Below, piece after piece: positions 12,365-24,099 of a stretch of DNA of 64,000 bases. The notes beneath the pieces are model-generated. The model saw only the letters and a program-made list of their open reading frames with translations, did no database searches and was not told the origin of the DNA. The DNA comes from Melitaea cinxia (lineage: Eukaryota > Arthropoda > Insecta > Lepidoptera > Nymphalidae). Every line of letters starts with the position of its first letter. Position 1 is the first letter of the stretch. The position numbers and the translations under genes were made by a program. The DNA is taken from the NCBI RefSeq assembly GCF_905220565.1, contig NC_059396.1:15705706-15769705 (forward strand), written 5' to 3'.

Positions 12365-14070
12365 TGTATTAAATATGCTATATTATATTATACGTTATGT
12401 CATTTAGTAATGACCATTCGTTCCATGCAGATTTGTGTAGGTATTGATATTTATGGATACCAGTCGCTACGATATTTCATTCATGTTGTACACCTTATGC
12501 TTTAGTTGGTTATTCAAGATTTTTAATTAAAAAATACTAAATTGATTTATAATATTTGAATAGTTTTATTTTACATAACTCGTTGTTACTTTATTCAACA
12601 GATATCGAACAAACAATGGTTATTGAAACTAAACAATTCCATCGAATAGCGATGGGAATTATAAAAATGTTCGATCAATTACAACGCGGTTCGACTTTCG
12701 CTGGAAGAGGGTCGCGGGGTCAAATGTACGTCGATTGTTCTTCACTTCTTTAACAAATGACAGTATGACTTGAATTGTTATTAAGATTCATACGAAAACG
12801 GCAATTTAAAATTCTGCAGGAATAAAATACAATGAACTCAATTTTCATATACCTATCATATGATTTTCATAGTTTGAGCACGCACTATGAAATACTATAT
12901 TTGGTTACATTTTGTCATCTGGGTAGCTGGTAGGGTTCTGGTTTGTCATCTGGGTAGCGTGCGACTTAAATCCAGGAATCTGCTCGTGATATCGATCCGA
13001 TAGCAGTTGTGAGGCTTCTTCCGAGTATTTCGTTTACTCCTACTTAATGACACCTAATTCATCTAATACACAGATTATTTAAGGTCAAACTAAACTAAAA
13101 ATATAATACTCATTCCACAAAACCCGTAAAATCTAATTCCATTACAATTAACTATAATAATTTGATTTAACGATATCGACAATCAAAAAAATCTTGATTT
13201 TTTTTATATTTGTAAAAATTTGATCTTCAGAAAATCAAGATATTACCAGGAAATTAAAAAATAATAATAAGACGCTGAAACATGGAATTTATAAACATAA
13301 AACTGTAAAACGTATCTTCTGTGATAAAATGCTTATATGTTGTATATTCGCATAAGTAACTGAACAAGTTTATAAGTTAATTAAATAATAATTGTATAGA
13401 AAAATTCAGAATTATGATTGACGCGTGAGGTCAAGAGAGCAAGTTTAATCACAGGTCTTACGAACAACTAGATTAGAACTTAGATTCCATGATTGACAAC
13501 GCCAATACAATATTCTCGCATATGTACCGTAATATTCTAGTGATTGGTCCACGTTGTTGTGCCTGATCTTCTATTTCTTTATTTAGATGAAAGCTTTAAC
13601 TTATGGACTACTTCGTCGATGCATTATAACACATACTCTCCTCACATGCCTGATTACTAACGGAAAAATTAAACCGAAGCGAAATGTCTCTATTCCGGAT
13701 TTAAACCACTGACATTTGTTTATCATTTGGCTAATATTTGTACTGAGTCATCTCTGAGTAATATAATGTATAACAGTATAGCTATTACTAATGATATTAT
13801 AACATATCTACAACCAAATGACGCCACTGACCATCAGCTGGCTAATTTGCAACGTTTTTCTACCTAATATTAATAAAAAAATTGACCAATGCATATCTTG
13901 TAATAATGCGTTTTAATACTGGTTCATTGCACACTAATTGTAAGAATAATGTACTTGATATTAATTCATGACGAGGTTCATTACTAGAACAAATGTTAAT
14001 ACATTATTTTTTTTGTAATGATTTAGAAACCTTCGTGTTACATAGCAATATATACAAATAATGTGCAATT
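12365..14070. other. AT-rich DNA, no gene recognised
   Basis: The only structure seen is a 17-bp direct repeat TTTGTCATCTGGGTAGC at 12911-12927 and 12942-12958. The ORF at 12556-12753 has no supporting motif. Confidence 0.4.
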
Positions 14071-14724
14071 TCGTGGTTATCTGGAAGGAAAGGCGAAACT
14101 AGCCTCGAAGAAACTTGGTGTGCTCAGTAGGGCGAAGCAGTATTTCATGCCTTGTCACCGCCTATAATTATATAAGGTACAGATCCGGCCCCACATGGAA
14201 TACTGCTCTGACCTATGGGCTCGGGCGCCCCAGTACCAGCTCCTTCCATTTGACCGTGTTCAACGCCGAGCGGCTCGAATCGTTGGCGACAGGATTCTCT
14301 CCGATCGGCTCGATTCTTTGGCGCTGCGTAGAGATGTCTTGTCACTCTGCATCTTCTACCGTATTTACCACGGGGAGTGTTCTGAGGAATTGTTCGGACT
14401 AATACCTACAGCAGAATTCCAACACCGGACATCGCGTCAAAATTCAAAATTTCACCCACATCACCTCGATGTCTGGAGGTCTACGATAGCTCGATTTTTG
14501 CGCTATTTTCAGCCACGCATGACCCCTCTATGGAACCAGCTGCCACCTACGGTATTTCCGAATCGATACGACCTAGGGACCTTCAAAAGAAGAGCATATT
14601 CCTTTTTGAAAGGCCGGCAACGCGCCTGCTAATCCTTTGATGTACCGGTGTCTGTGGATATTGTTTATCACTTACCATCAAGTGAGCCAACTGTCCGTTT
14701 GCCTACTCTTCTATAAAAAAAAAA
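14070..14724 (+). mobile_element. CR1-like non-LTR retrotransposon, 3' fragment
   Basis: The reading frame from about 14091 to 14632 matches the C-terminal 'thumb' part of CR1/Jockey-type reverse transcriptases: KLGVLSRAKQYF, then after a small disruption MEYCSDLWARAPQYQ, FYRIYHGECSEEL, TFKRRAYSFLKGR. The 3' UTR has ACCATCAAGTGAGCC and ends in an A run at 14715-14724. The polymerase core is missing (5' truncation). It is related to the minus-strand element at 26914-28713, which has the same FYRI-GEC-EL-LIP-HRT order. Confidence 0.82.
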
Positions 14725-15985
14725 TGTGTGGTAATTATAACCACTATAATACACACGTTGGCAACTCCCATATCTAAGTATATATTTAAGTACACACATG
14801 TAAAAGAATCGGTTGACCAATTGTAATCATACCGAGGGTAGAAACATATAGTACCATTTGTTTCTTTTGGGTCATAAGGAAAGCAATTATTAAAGTTTAT
14901 TGTTTTTGAAACATTTTAATTACTTTTTATCCCGCCATAGCTTACAGCCTCAAAAAGAGAAACTAATCCCATAGAACTTCATTTCGAATGGATTTCATAT
15001 AGAAAATCAGTTTATATATATCTTAAATTGTTCATGTAATACCATAACTTAAATTTTAAAAGATAATTTGGCGCTGCTATTGGCAATGTTATCAATTTTA
15101 AAAATATTAAGTACTGGTGTCTCTCTTCCTTTTCAATTCGCGTACAATTTATATCACGCTATTCTTATGTAACGTTTACCTAGCTCACATGAATCTAATG
15201 AAATAAAGAAATTAAAGAATATAAATTAATGTGAATCTTTAAGTATTTATCCATCCTCTATAGCCAAATTTTAGACATTAACCTGTATACACACTTACAT
15301 GGCGGAACTTACGTAAAAATTGCAGTTATCGTAAATTGTAATTGGTATAATTGAAATTTATAAGATTATTTTGTTCATAACGATATTTTTTGTTTTTGCT
15401 CATCTCTCACGTAACGTAACATGGTGTTAAAGTATCAAAATAATTAAATTAAATTATTTACAATTCACAACAACAATTTTATTAAATTTAAAAGTATTTT
15501 TTTAAACATAGAAAAGATCACCGTGCTTTAACTTTTTCGTGTATAAATTTCTTTTTTTTTAATTTTTCATGAAATTATGATCTAATAAACACGTGTTATC
15601 AGTACCGATAAGCAAAATAATAATAATTACAAAAAATATTTACAAAATTTATTATTATTAAATGAATATATTACATATTATTATTGGAAAACAAGTATTA
15701 AGAAATGTATTATCTTTTTCTGACTGTAATTAAATATCCATCTTTAATACTTAAAGCTGTAATATCTTAGTCGCAGTTAGTGTATTTTCAGATACGATAA
15801 CTACATGCATAAACTATCAGTGTATGTAAATAGTTAACGTCGCTGCATTGACGCAACACGTTTTCACATAGTAACACAGGTGTAGTTTAACATAATTGCG
15901 ATATGCGTTTAATAATACTAGACTTCAAACGCGATTTGTCATGTGTACCAATATACTAGTGTAGTTGTCCATTGGACGTTAATAT
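14725..15985. other. AT-rich DNA, no gene recognised
   Basis: Long A/T tracts and short TAA repeats (around 15618 and 15655). No splice-bounded coding stretch was seen. Confidence 0.4.
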
Positions 15986-16260
15986 TTGATGCACGCTTGC
16001 AATGCTTCTGCAGGTAGACTACGGTAATCGCTAGCATAGCTAGCCTGAGCCGTACCGTGCCGTCCCGACCTAGATATATATAAAAAAGAATAGGTTGTCT
16101 GTAATGTTGGTTTACGGACGATAGTTTAACGTGACAACGTCATGACAAAACATCGCCTCGCACGCATAGGCCAATCGAGTGGAAGAGAGATAGATGCAGC
16201 GCAAGCATACAATGAGCGTAACGCTACGATGAGTCATCCTTTTTCGTGCGTGCCGCCGGC
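15985..16260 (+). repeat. Decayed SINE-like tail and GC-rich block
   Basis: CTTGCAATGCTTCTGCAGG and CTACGGTAATCGCT match, with changes, the 3' part of the intronic SINE at 46862-47096. The following 16130-16260 is unusually GC-rich (TCGCCTCGCACGC, GCCGCCGGCG). The GC-rich part could be another repeat or a regulatory island. Confidence 0.4.
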
Positions 16261-16639
16261 GTTCATCGATTTATTAGATGTTATCACCTGAAAAATCTGT
16301 AGTCTATATACTATGTCTGTATAGACTATATATTTTTGATAAATGTGGTCACCCACGACCGCTAGTGCAGCCAGTTGTGATCACTGCGCCAACCCCTTTT
16401 CAAAAACCAACATTTACCGGTGTTCGTATTGTTCGTAAATGTTATTAATGTTACATAACGTATTTTGCATAAAGATTAACTGCGGTATGGATGCATCACA
16501 ATGTAAAAGTTATCTCATTATCAAAGTATTTTTTTTTACGTTATTCATTGTTCGTACTGGTTTACTGAAACTGTTATTATTTAATTTTTTCTGTTTTATT
16601 AACGAAATACTGGAAGGAAAGAGAATAAATCAACTATTT

Positions 16640-16748
16640 TTATAACGAACTACCAAAAAAGGAGGAGATACTCAATTATATTGTTTTTTTTTTAAATCAG
16701 TATTTCTTGTCAGAACGTTTGACTGAGTGGACCGATTTTGATAATTTT
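16640..16748 (-). repeat. Partial AACCGACTTC-family terminus next to copy 4
   Basis: The segment begins with a degraded form of the AAAAAAGGAGGAG end and then resembles the sequence just inside that terminus (the GACTGAGTGGACCGATTTTGATAA stretch, with mismatches). It stops where intact copy 4 begins, suggesting nested or tandem insertion. Confidence 0.6.
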
Positions 16749-17342
16749 TAACCGACTTCCAAAAAAGGAGGAGGTTCTCAATTCGACTGTATTTTTTTTT
16801 TTTTTTTTTTTTTATGTATGTTACATCAGAACTTTTGACCGGGTAAACCGATTTCGACAAACTTTGTTTTAATCGAAAGGTGGTGTGTGCCAATTGGTCC
16901 CATTTAAATTTATTTGAGATCTAACAACTACTTTTCGAGCTATATCTAATAATGCGTTTTTACTTGACGCTTTTTTCGTCGACCTACGTTGTATTATACC
17001 GCATAACTCTACTGGATGTACCGATTTTGATAATTCTTTTTTTGTTGGAAAGGAGATATCCCAAGCTTAGTACCATGATAAGGAAACCAGGATCTGATGA
17101 TGGTATCCCAGAGAAATAGAGGGAACTTCTTGAAAATCCGCAATAACTTTTTACTGGGTGTACCGATTTTAATAATTTTTAATTTAATCGAAAGCTGATG
17201 TTTGTCATGTGGTCACATATAAATTTTATTGAGATTTGATAACTACTTTTTGAGTAATCTTTGATAACGCGCAGTTACTTGACTATTTTTTCGTCGATCT
17301 ACGTTATATTACTCGTCGATGTAATTGAAGTCGGTTTTTTTT
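16749..17342 (-). mobile_element. AACCGACTTC family, copy 4, nearly full length
   Basis: Minus-strand copy with AACCGACTTC at 16750-16759 and GAAGTCGGTT at 17327-17336. A long T run (about 16793-16813) corresponds to the A run of plus-strand copies. It is flanked by partial modules of the same family at about 16640-16748 and 17343-17625. Confidence 0.85.
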
Positions 17343-17625
17343 TGATTTAATCGAAAGGTGCTGCGTGTCAGGTGGTCCCATTTAAATTTAATTGAAATCA
17401 AATGAGCACTTTTTGAGTTATATCTAAAAATTCGTATTCACTTGTCTATTTTTTTGTCGACGTAAGATGTATTATATATTTTGATGATTCTTAGTTTGAT
17501 CAAAAACAGATGCTTGTTTTCTAGTTCCATTTAAATTTGATTGAGATCTGGAACTGGCTACTTTTTCAGTAATTTTTGATAACGCGTTTTTACTATACTA
17601 TTTTTTCGTCTCGTTACATTGTATT
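17343..17625 (-). repeat. Diverged AACCGACTTC-family modules next to copy 4
   Basis: Two diverged passages resemble the family's internal module: they contain TTTAATCGAAAGGTG, TGGTCCCATTTAAATT, GAGCACTTTTTGAGTTAT and TTTTTTCGTC motifs in the same order as in intact copies. No terminal GAAGTCGGTT is present at the far end. Confidence 0.65.
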
Positions 17626-17801
17626 AAACACTATTATTAAATATGCAAACATATCGAGCTAATTGAATTTCTGTATGCAATATCGGTCGCATAAAAACAT
17701 AATTATCATGTTAATGCTAATTCATAAACTTATATTTACGCATTGGACTTCACATTAAATTCACATAATATAGTTCTCATTTTATATTGTTTCTTACTTC
17801 T

Positions 17802-18080
17802 GCCGCGTTTGTCGCGCTGGCGGTTGCGGGTTCGATCCCCGCACATGACAAACATTTGTATTGGCCATACAGGTGTTTGCCGTGGTCTGGGTGTTTGAGC
17901 AGTCCTTGTGGGTCTCACGACCGTGCCTCGGAGAGCACGTTAAGCCGTCAGTCCCGGTTGTTATCATGTACACCTGATAGCGATCGTTACTCATAGTAGG
18001 GAATATATCCGCCAACCTGCATTAAAGCAGCCTTGCGGATTAAGCTCTGATCCTTATCCATATTACAGGCTGAAGCGATT
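17802..18080 (+). repeat. tRNA-derived SINE, near-complete copy
   Basis: The head carries GCGGGTTCGATCCCCGC, a clear polymerase III B box, followed by ACATGACAAACATTTGTATTGGCC. A body with GCCTCGGAGAGCACG and a tail ending TATTACAGGCTGAAGCG follow. A second, head-less copy is at 37566-37848. The ORFs across it are by-products. Confidence 0.8.
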
Positions 18081-18164
18081 GTTTCTTAAACTGCCTTGGA
18101 TATATAATAGCCAAATAACATTGTATTTTTGATTTGTTTACTTACTTTTTACAAAATGTTATTG

Positions 18165-18460
18165 AAATGGGGCACAGCAGGAAATATGAAGCTCAAAGTT
18201 TGGAGTAACCCGACTGGGGAAATACTAGTGTTACAATTAAGAGGTCACAGCTGAATAATACTGATCTCAAGTATTGTGTTCCTGTGAAAGCGCCAGAGCT
18301 TCTTGAGAAGGTCAGGAGTAACTGGAAATACTCTTGGTGTTGCACTTACTGAGTACTTAGTTTACGCCATTTTTGGCACGAACTTGGGGATGCAGCTGAT
18401 ACTTTGGGATGCCTATGTCCAGCAGTAGACTGCGATAGGCTGAAGTGCTGTGTAATATTT
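18165..18460 (+). repeat. Composite SINE (GGGCACAGCAGG head) with RTE-like tail
   Basis: The head GGGGCACAGCAGGAAAT and ACCCGACTGGGG recur at 32845 and 46862. The 3' part (TTTTTGGCACGAACTTGGGG, then CCAGCAGTAGACTGCGATAGG) is the tail of the RTE family. This is a likely case of a SINE mobilised by RTE through a shared 3' end. Confidence 0.65.
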
Positions 18461-19520
18461 TATTTTATTTTTTATATATTAGCAATGATAATTAATACTT
18501 TATATTAAGGTAGAATTCAACAAAGAGTTAAATCCAAAGACGGGAATATTTGTTATTATAAGTAATACGATAGTGTGAAATGTAATACGTAGTTATTCAT
18601 GCATCTAAATATAAGTAGCTATTTAAAAAACCTTTGTTGTATCTTCTGTGTATCTTGTTCCTATTTTTTACTCTACAAGGGAGCTCTATAATCTTTGCTT
18701 CTTATCATCCAGTCTAGTAAATTATGTATGAAATGTAGGATGTAAGAAATATACACAATAAATGAACAGTACCTATTTTTACATCCTACATATGTATCTA
18801 AAGCAAGTCAATATAAAATTGATGTTTTAAATTATTAATTTGATTTACAAAATTAAAAATATGTCATCTAAGTCAGAATATGTTTAATATTTTTTATAAT
18901 AATTTTATACAAAAATTTGTGTAATTAATTATTTAAATTTGTAATTTTTTTGCAGTACAATAATTAAATTGTTTGTGTAATTTTTACTGAACACTTGTTC
19001 TTATGAGAATAAGTGTCTTAAAAACGAAAACGATAACATCTTCATAATAAAATATTAAATTAGTAAACAGTTATCTCCTTTAATGTCACGTTTACCATTC
19101 ATTGTACCACATAACAAGTTAATTAAAATCTTATTGATCTAAAAGAAACTCACTGGAGGCCTAGAAAAATCCCACACACAAACTTTCTTTCTAAAATAGG
19201 TATTCTCTGCTATAATATGCTTTCACCGGCTTGCGGTATAACGAACAAATAATAAATTAAATAATTACCGTTTTCTTTCAAAACACGTTGAGAAATTGCT
19301 TATTCCACAAGGAAACTACACATACAATCTTACCTTTTTATTTAAGTGTGATGTGTGACATCAAAAACTACAGTTTTAGTTTTTATTTGTTTCGTAAAAC
19401 TTCATTATATTTTGCCCGTTATAATTACTATCTATAAATAAGATATGCTTGGAGCGCAAATTATATTCTATGCATCTATTATTCAATAATCATATTTTTA
19501 TGTTACCTTCAATATTATCA
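18461..19520. other. AT-rich DNA, no gene recognised
   Basis: No coding stretch or clear repeat boundary was seen. Confidence 0.4.
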
Positions 19521-19522
19521 CT

Positions 19523-19815
19523 ACATAGTATAGAACAAAGTCGCTTCCCGCTGTCTGTATGCTTAGATCTTTTTAACTACGCAACTGATTTTGATGCGGT
19601 TTTCTTTGGTAAATAGAGTAACAGAGAAAGGTATAATATATGTATAATACATGCATATATAATATAGTAGAGGAACACTGATAGTTTTAGAGGTTTCTAA
19701 TGTATTGTCGTAAATAAACACATTTTTTACGCTTGCATTGCAAATATTTATTTTATATTTTATATATAGTATCTGCATTGTGTGCACCTGTGCAAAGCCG
19801 GGGCGGGTCGCTAGT
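19523..19815 (+). mobile_element. Helitron-type element, 3' end resolved
   Basis: It ends GGGGCGGGTCGCTAGT at 19800-19815, the CTAGT-type terminus preceded by a GC-rich hairpin (GCACCTGTGCAAAGCCGG). The same unit occurs in reverse at 31692-31894 (CGACCCG-CTCGGCTTCGCAC, AATCCGTTGCGTAG). No coding capacity. The ORF on the minus strand is incidental. Confidence 0.65.
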
Positions 19816-20280
19816 ATAGAATATTTAAGGGCGTACCCTATCTGAATGACCTCGCGCGTTTCAACTCGCTTGACCGCCCCCTTCCCGCTCTTCACCTGAC
19901 AACTTTTACGTATTTAAGCGCGTGAGGTAAAATAAGACATCTAGCGGATTTGTTGCGTATTATTACAACGCGCAATCATCAATCGATTTTATAGGCCGAG
20001 AGTTGATAACGCAAACAGATTAAAATACCTAAATATATTTTATTTATAATTCACTTCTAAATATATGTGAATACTAACTTTGCAAATTATTTAAATACGC
20101 TACAGAGTTAATTTGCAAATAGGGATGGACTAAAAAGAAATACCTGGATATCTATTTGTTGGTAAGTAATTTAATTAGTATAGATGTGCTGATTATAGCT
20201 TTGGCCGACTAGCCAAATAGTCGATTGTAAAGAGACCACTAGTCAGCGGGCCGAATAAATTAAAAAAAATCCTACTCTTT

Positions 20281-20695
20281 TTAACCGACTTCAAAAAAGG
20301 AGGAGGACCGTATATATTTTTTTATGTATGTTCGGGGATAACTTCGTCGTTTATCGACCGATTTTGATAATTCTTTTTTTTTGTTGGAAAGGAGATATCT
20401 TAGGTGTGGTACCATGATAAGTAAACTAGGATCTGATGATGGGATCCCAGAGAAATCGAGGAAAACTCGAAAATCCGCATAACTTTTTAATGTACCGATT
20501 TTGACAATTTTTGATTTAGTCGAAAGCCGATGTTTATCATGTGGTCACATTTAAATTTCATCGAGATCTGATTACAACTTTTGGAGTAATCTTTGATAAT
20601 GCGTATTTACTTGACTAATTTTTTGTCTACCTGCGTTTTATTACTTGTCGATATAACTGAAGTCGGTTTTTTTTCGTTTGCCTGCAAACACAATT
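20281..20695 (-). mobile_element. AACCGACTTC family, copy 5, short form
   Basis: Minus-strand copy with ends at 20283-20292 and 20659-20668, plus the outer GTTTGCCTGCAAAC motif. This short form uses a TATGTTCGGGGATAAC end segment shared with copies 8, 11 and 12, which marks a subfamily. It ends about 80 bp before the Mutator/YqaJ relic. Confidence 0.85.
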
Positions 20696-22029
20696 ATTAT
20701 ATTGAGTACACATGATTAAACATACACTCATTGATTTAAAATTGTGATTTTTATTTTTAAATATGAATCGGTTACATTTTTGCTTTTATTTGAGTATATT
20801 TCTTAAATAATGTGTTCGGATCAATCAGTTTTTGAAGTATGCAGTCAATATAGAATTTTGTCAACTTTTGTTTTATTTCCTTCTGCCAAAAATTATCGTC
20901 TTTATTAATAATTTCGATTCTAAGCGATTCATTTTCACTGCCCCATACCGCATATATACATTTTTTGCTTTGTGTTACATGTAATTGACCTTGAATTTGG
21001 TAATACCAATTTTTGTTAATGTGGTATTGACCATTCTTATTTATTTTCCAGACGGTTATTTTTGTCTTCCTGATAGCTTCGTCTATGCCGATTCTATGCG
21101 CTGTAATGGGACATTTCACCTCAATGAGATGACGATGTTTGCCAATAACCTTGTGATTGTGGTCGTATGTATTTTCAGTGAAACTAGGCAAATTTATAGC
21201 TGACAACACTTCTTCAAGTTGTGACCGGCCACATCCTATTGCGATGGTACCAGCTACTGCACATGCATTCAAATTAATTCATAATAATATCATTTTCGAT
21301 TGTAAGAGTTACGTTATACATTTTACACTGAAAAGTAAATAATGATATCAGACTATTTTGATTTTCTCCTGTTAGTATTATATCATTCGATGAATACGCT
21401 AGATGGCCATGTTTACAAAAGTTGAGTAATTTTTGAATTGAGATATGGCCACAATCTTCCTTCCGACGTGTTTATCGGATATAATTTCTTCCGGTTCCGT
21501 AGTAACAGTATACTGAAATTAAAAAAATAACTGAATCGAGAACAAAAAGTTGAACACATATTTTATTTGTTTACCAGAATGAAAATGTGAAAGGTAAAAT
21601 AATACAGTGATAACTAAAATGGAAATACCTCTTTTTCTTCACTTTCTAATCCATGACAATAGGTTGAATTAAACCCATTAGTTGACTCTGCAAACTTATT
21701 CTTATGTGCCATAGGCGTAGTTAAATCTAGACCTTGTGGCACTTTTTTGAAGGTAGTCCTAGAAAAAAATATACATTTACTAAGATAATAACATATTTTA
21801 CATTTTGTACACATTGAATTAAGATAACACAAAGACACATATCTACACACACATCCACGCAAACAAATACTAGTACACTTATTGCTGCATTTTTTTTTTG
21901 GTACTATATAGGTATGTTTGACACACTAAAACATACATTCATAAATAATATACATATACAAATACTTTATTCGTCGATTATAAGTAGGTCTGTCATTTCA
22001 TTAGATAGTATGAATAAAGACAAAAAGAA

Positions 22030-22095
22030 TACACAATATAACATACATACATACATACATACTTAATTACATACACACATACATATAACACACAA
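22030..22095. repeat. (CATA)n microsatellite
   Basis: An ACATACATACATACATAC tract with interruptions, inside the likely intron of the Mutator/YqaJ relic. Confidence 0.9.
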
Positions 22096-22213
22096 AACTT
22101 ATACTATTACGTAATCGATGCCTACGATTAAAATGTCACTTCCTGGCTAGGTACTCATTTTTCATTTAAACTAATCCTAAGTAAAAAAAGGAAATTAAAA
22201 GAAATAAATAAAA

Positions 22214-22335
22214 ACCGACTGCATAAAAACTGAAAAGAAAGATAAACAAGTCCAGTACTCAATCTAGATTCCTATACTGAGTACTGGACTTGATTTTAAA
22301 TCACTCACAGCGATTTAAGCAGTCGGGTTCACATA
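22214..22335. repeat. Foldback element with perfect 14-bp inner stem
   Basis: AAGTCCAGTACTCA (22248-22261) pairs with TGAGTACTGGACTT (around 22277-22290). An outer pair, ACCGACTGC near 22214 and GCAGTCGG near 22319, brackets it. It lies in an intron of the minus-strand relic. Confidence 0.6.
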
Positions 22336-22759
22336 CCGATTTACTTTTTTTATAACCGCACCAAGTCCGCAAAGCCCAGTCAGGAAGTGTCTAATAATGC
22401 GGTGTGACTCTTAGCATATTTTACTTACTGTGTGACATCGCAAGTTCGAAGTTGACAATTTTCTGAAGTTAAATCTTGGTTTTCTATATTTACATCGAGT
22501 TGTTGTAGTACCTGTCTTTTTCTTTGAGCTCTGTAAATAAAATAATAAGATGATTATTTATATTGTAAATTTTAGTAAATTTAATTGATATTATATTAAT
22601 TTTATTAATACGTTCTATTGTATTGTAATAAACTTACAATACAATATAAAATTACGATAAAAAATCAGTACGTAATTAAGTACTTACACTGCGATTTTTA
22701 TTTCCGTGAGCCTTTGTTGCTGATATCATTTCACTTTTGATACTTTCGGCATATTCAAT

Positions 22760-22880
22760 TTACACAAGTAAACAAATAGGTAGTTATTTCGTCCTTTCGC
22801 TCGCTTATAAAACTAAATAAACAGTATTTGCACAAGCAAATAAGTAAATGCGTCCTTTCGTTCACTTGTAAAACTAAAGT
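22760..22880. repeat. Tandem duplication of about 60 bp
   Basis: CGTCCTTTCGCTCGCTTATAAAACTAAA and the variant CGTCCTTTCGTTCACTTGTAAAACTAAA follow one another about 60 bp apart, each preceded by an ACAAGTAAACAAAT-like stretch. Confidence 0.6.
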
Positions 22881-22949
22881 GTCTACAGTGTCCTATCACA
22901 CAAATGTCAAAATTGTGGGGTCAATAAAAATAAAATAATAAACAATAAA

Positions 22950-23045
22950 TGCGCGCGCGTCGCATCAAACGACACAAGCTCCTCATACAACGGCCGAGAG
23001 GCGAATGCTCCTCGTCGCCCGCGCAGACACCCGCTTGCCCGGTTT
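22950..23045. other. Short GC-rich island
   Basis: GCGCGCGCGTCGC, CGGCCGAGAGGCG and CGTCGCCCGCGC stand out from AT-rich surroundings. It lies just 5' of the minus-strand Mutator/YqaJ relic and could be its promoter or a separate repeat. Nothing decides between them. Confidence 0.3.
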
Positions 23046-23825
23046 ACTTACGAAATTCAATATTACAGATTTCTCAAAAATTATCTATTTAATTGAAAAA
23101 TTGGCAGACAGTATTGAAGAGTAATGCATTATTCACTACTGGTTAAAGTTTCATGTCTATGCGTTGCATAATTAGCGAGTTTATACGGATTTTAGACCAA
23201 GAAAAGCGTTCACGAAAAATTCATTTTCTCGTGATAAGGTAAATTTTTCAATATATCAGTAGACACAATTACAGATCAATTATCAAGCTAAAATATTGTC
23301 TTTAGAACTTTATTGTTTATTCAACGTTCAAGCATACTATAAGGAATGTAAAAACAGTAAATTCGGCCGGGTAGCCCCTTAACAACGATAATACGTGTAG
23401 CGCTCGGCTGAATGTAGCTTATACATACTTGTACTTGTACTATGAATTTGTATGCGTATTATTATATACTTACGAGTATTATATGTATTTTCGCAGTAAC
23501 ATAAATTTGAATTTGAAAGTATTCCCCTACAAAAATTATTTTGCTAAGTTATAAATAAAACCTCTGTCGCTCAATGCGTATGCTAATTCCTTCACTATTA
23601 AAGTGATCAAGCTTTGGAATTCCGTGCCCACTAATATCCGTCAAGCAGAGGCTATAAATATTTTTTAGAATCGTTTGCACTAATACTACATAACATAAAT
23701 CTCTCAAAGTAGTCTTAAATATATGAATTCTATTGGTGTATTGTTTTTATTTGTATGATTGTTTACATATATTTTTTATGTATTTAGATATGTATGTATA
23801 TGATTATTAATATTATTCCTTATAA

Positions 23826-24060
23826 AGCCGACCGATGGCGGGATAACTCTCTCCCTCTAATTGTTGGCTTTGAAATATACAGGCCGAAGACGGGTAGCAG
23901 CGTCTTCGGTGCGACAAAGCCACCAACCACTTCACCACCACCAACTTGCCTGCCCAGCGTGGTGACTATGGGCAAAACACATGAGTTCACGCTATTTTTG
24001 GCGCGAACTTGTAGAGGCCTACGTCCAGTAATGGACTGCTGAATAGGCTGAAGTGTGTGT
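23826..24060 (+). mobile_element. RTE-type retroelement 3' tail, sense
   Basis: It runs GCCGACCGATGGCGGGATAA, CAGGCCGAAGACGGG-AGCAGCG, GGCGCGAACTTGTAGAGGCC to the terminus GACTGCTGAATAGGCTGAAG, followed by a (GT)n-rich stretch. It is the reverse counterpart of 4945-5185. Confidence 0.75.
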
Positions 24061-24099
24061 GTGTATGTTGGTGTGTGTATGAGTATATGATTATGTAGG

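Larger units (their letters stand above)
20772..22530 (-). pseudogene. Relic of a Mutator-like domain / YqaJ-type exonuclease gene
   Basis: A spliced minus-strand gene relic. Exon-like pieces with good splice sites: 22439-22530 (acceptor TTTACAG, donor GTAAGT), 21629-21758 and 20772-21512. The last begins VTTEPEEIISDKHVGRKIV and continues through FTFQCKM to LNACAVAGTIAIGCGRSQL, as in the Mutator-like domain of insect proteins, but with stops and frame changes between 21270 and 21420. The final 166-codon stretch is open: it jumps from TYDHNHKVIG directly to HLIEVKCP, the PD-(D/E)XK nuclease core of YqaJ-like recombinases, and continues WYYQIQGQLHVTQ to a stop at 20772. The middle of both domains is missing, which suggests an internal deletion. 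Domain names are from family knowledge, not a search. Whether the open part is still expressed is unknown. Confidence 0.7.

Noticed and set aside
16439..16645. 68-codon ORF rich in F, L and I
   Set aside because: It has no motif, no start context and no splice support; it is typical of AT-rich DNA.
17787..18015. Small ORFs on both strands and a possible tRNA
   Set aside because: They lie in a tRNA-derived SINE; the B box is present but there is no complete cloverleaf.
19563..19895. 110-codon minus-strand ORF
   Set aside because: It overlaps a Helitron end and has no motif; its composition fits translated repeat DNA.
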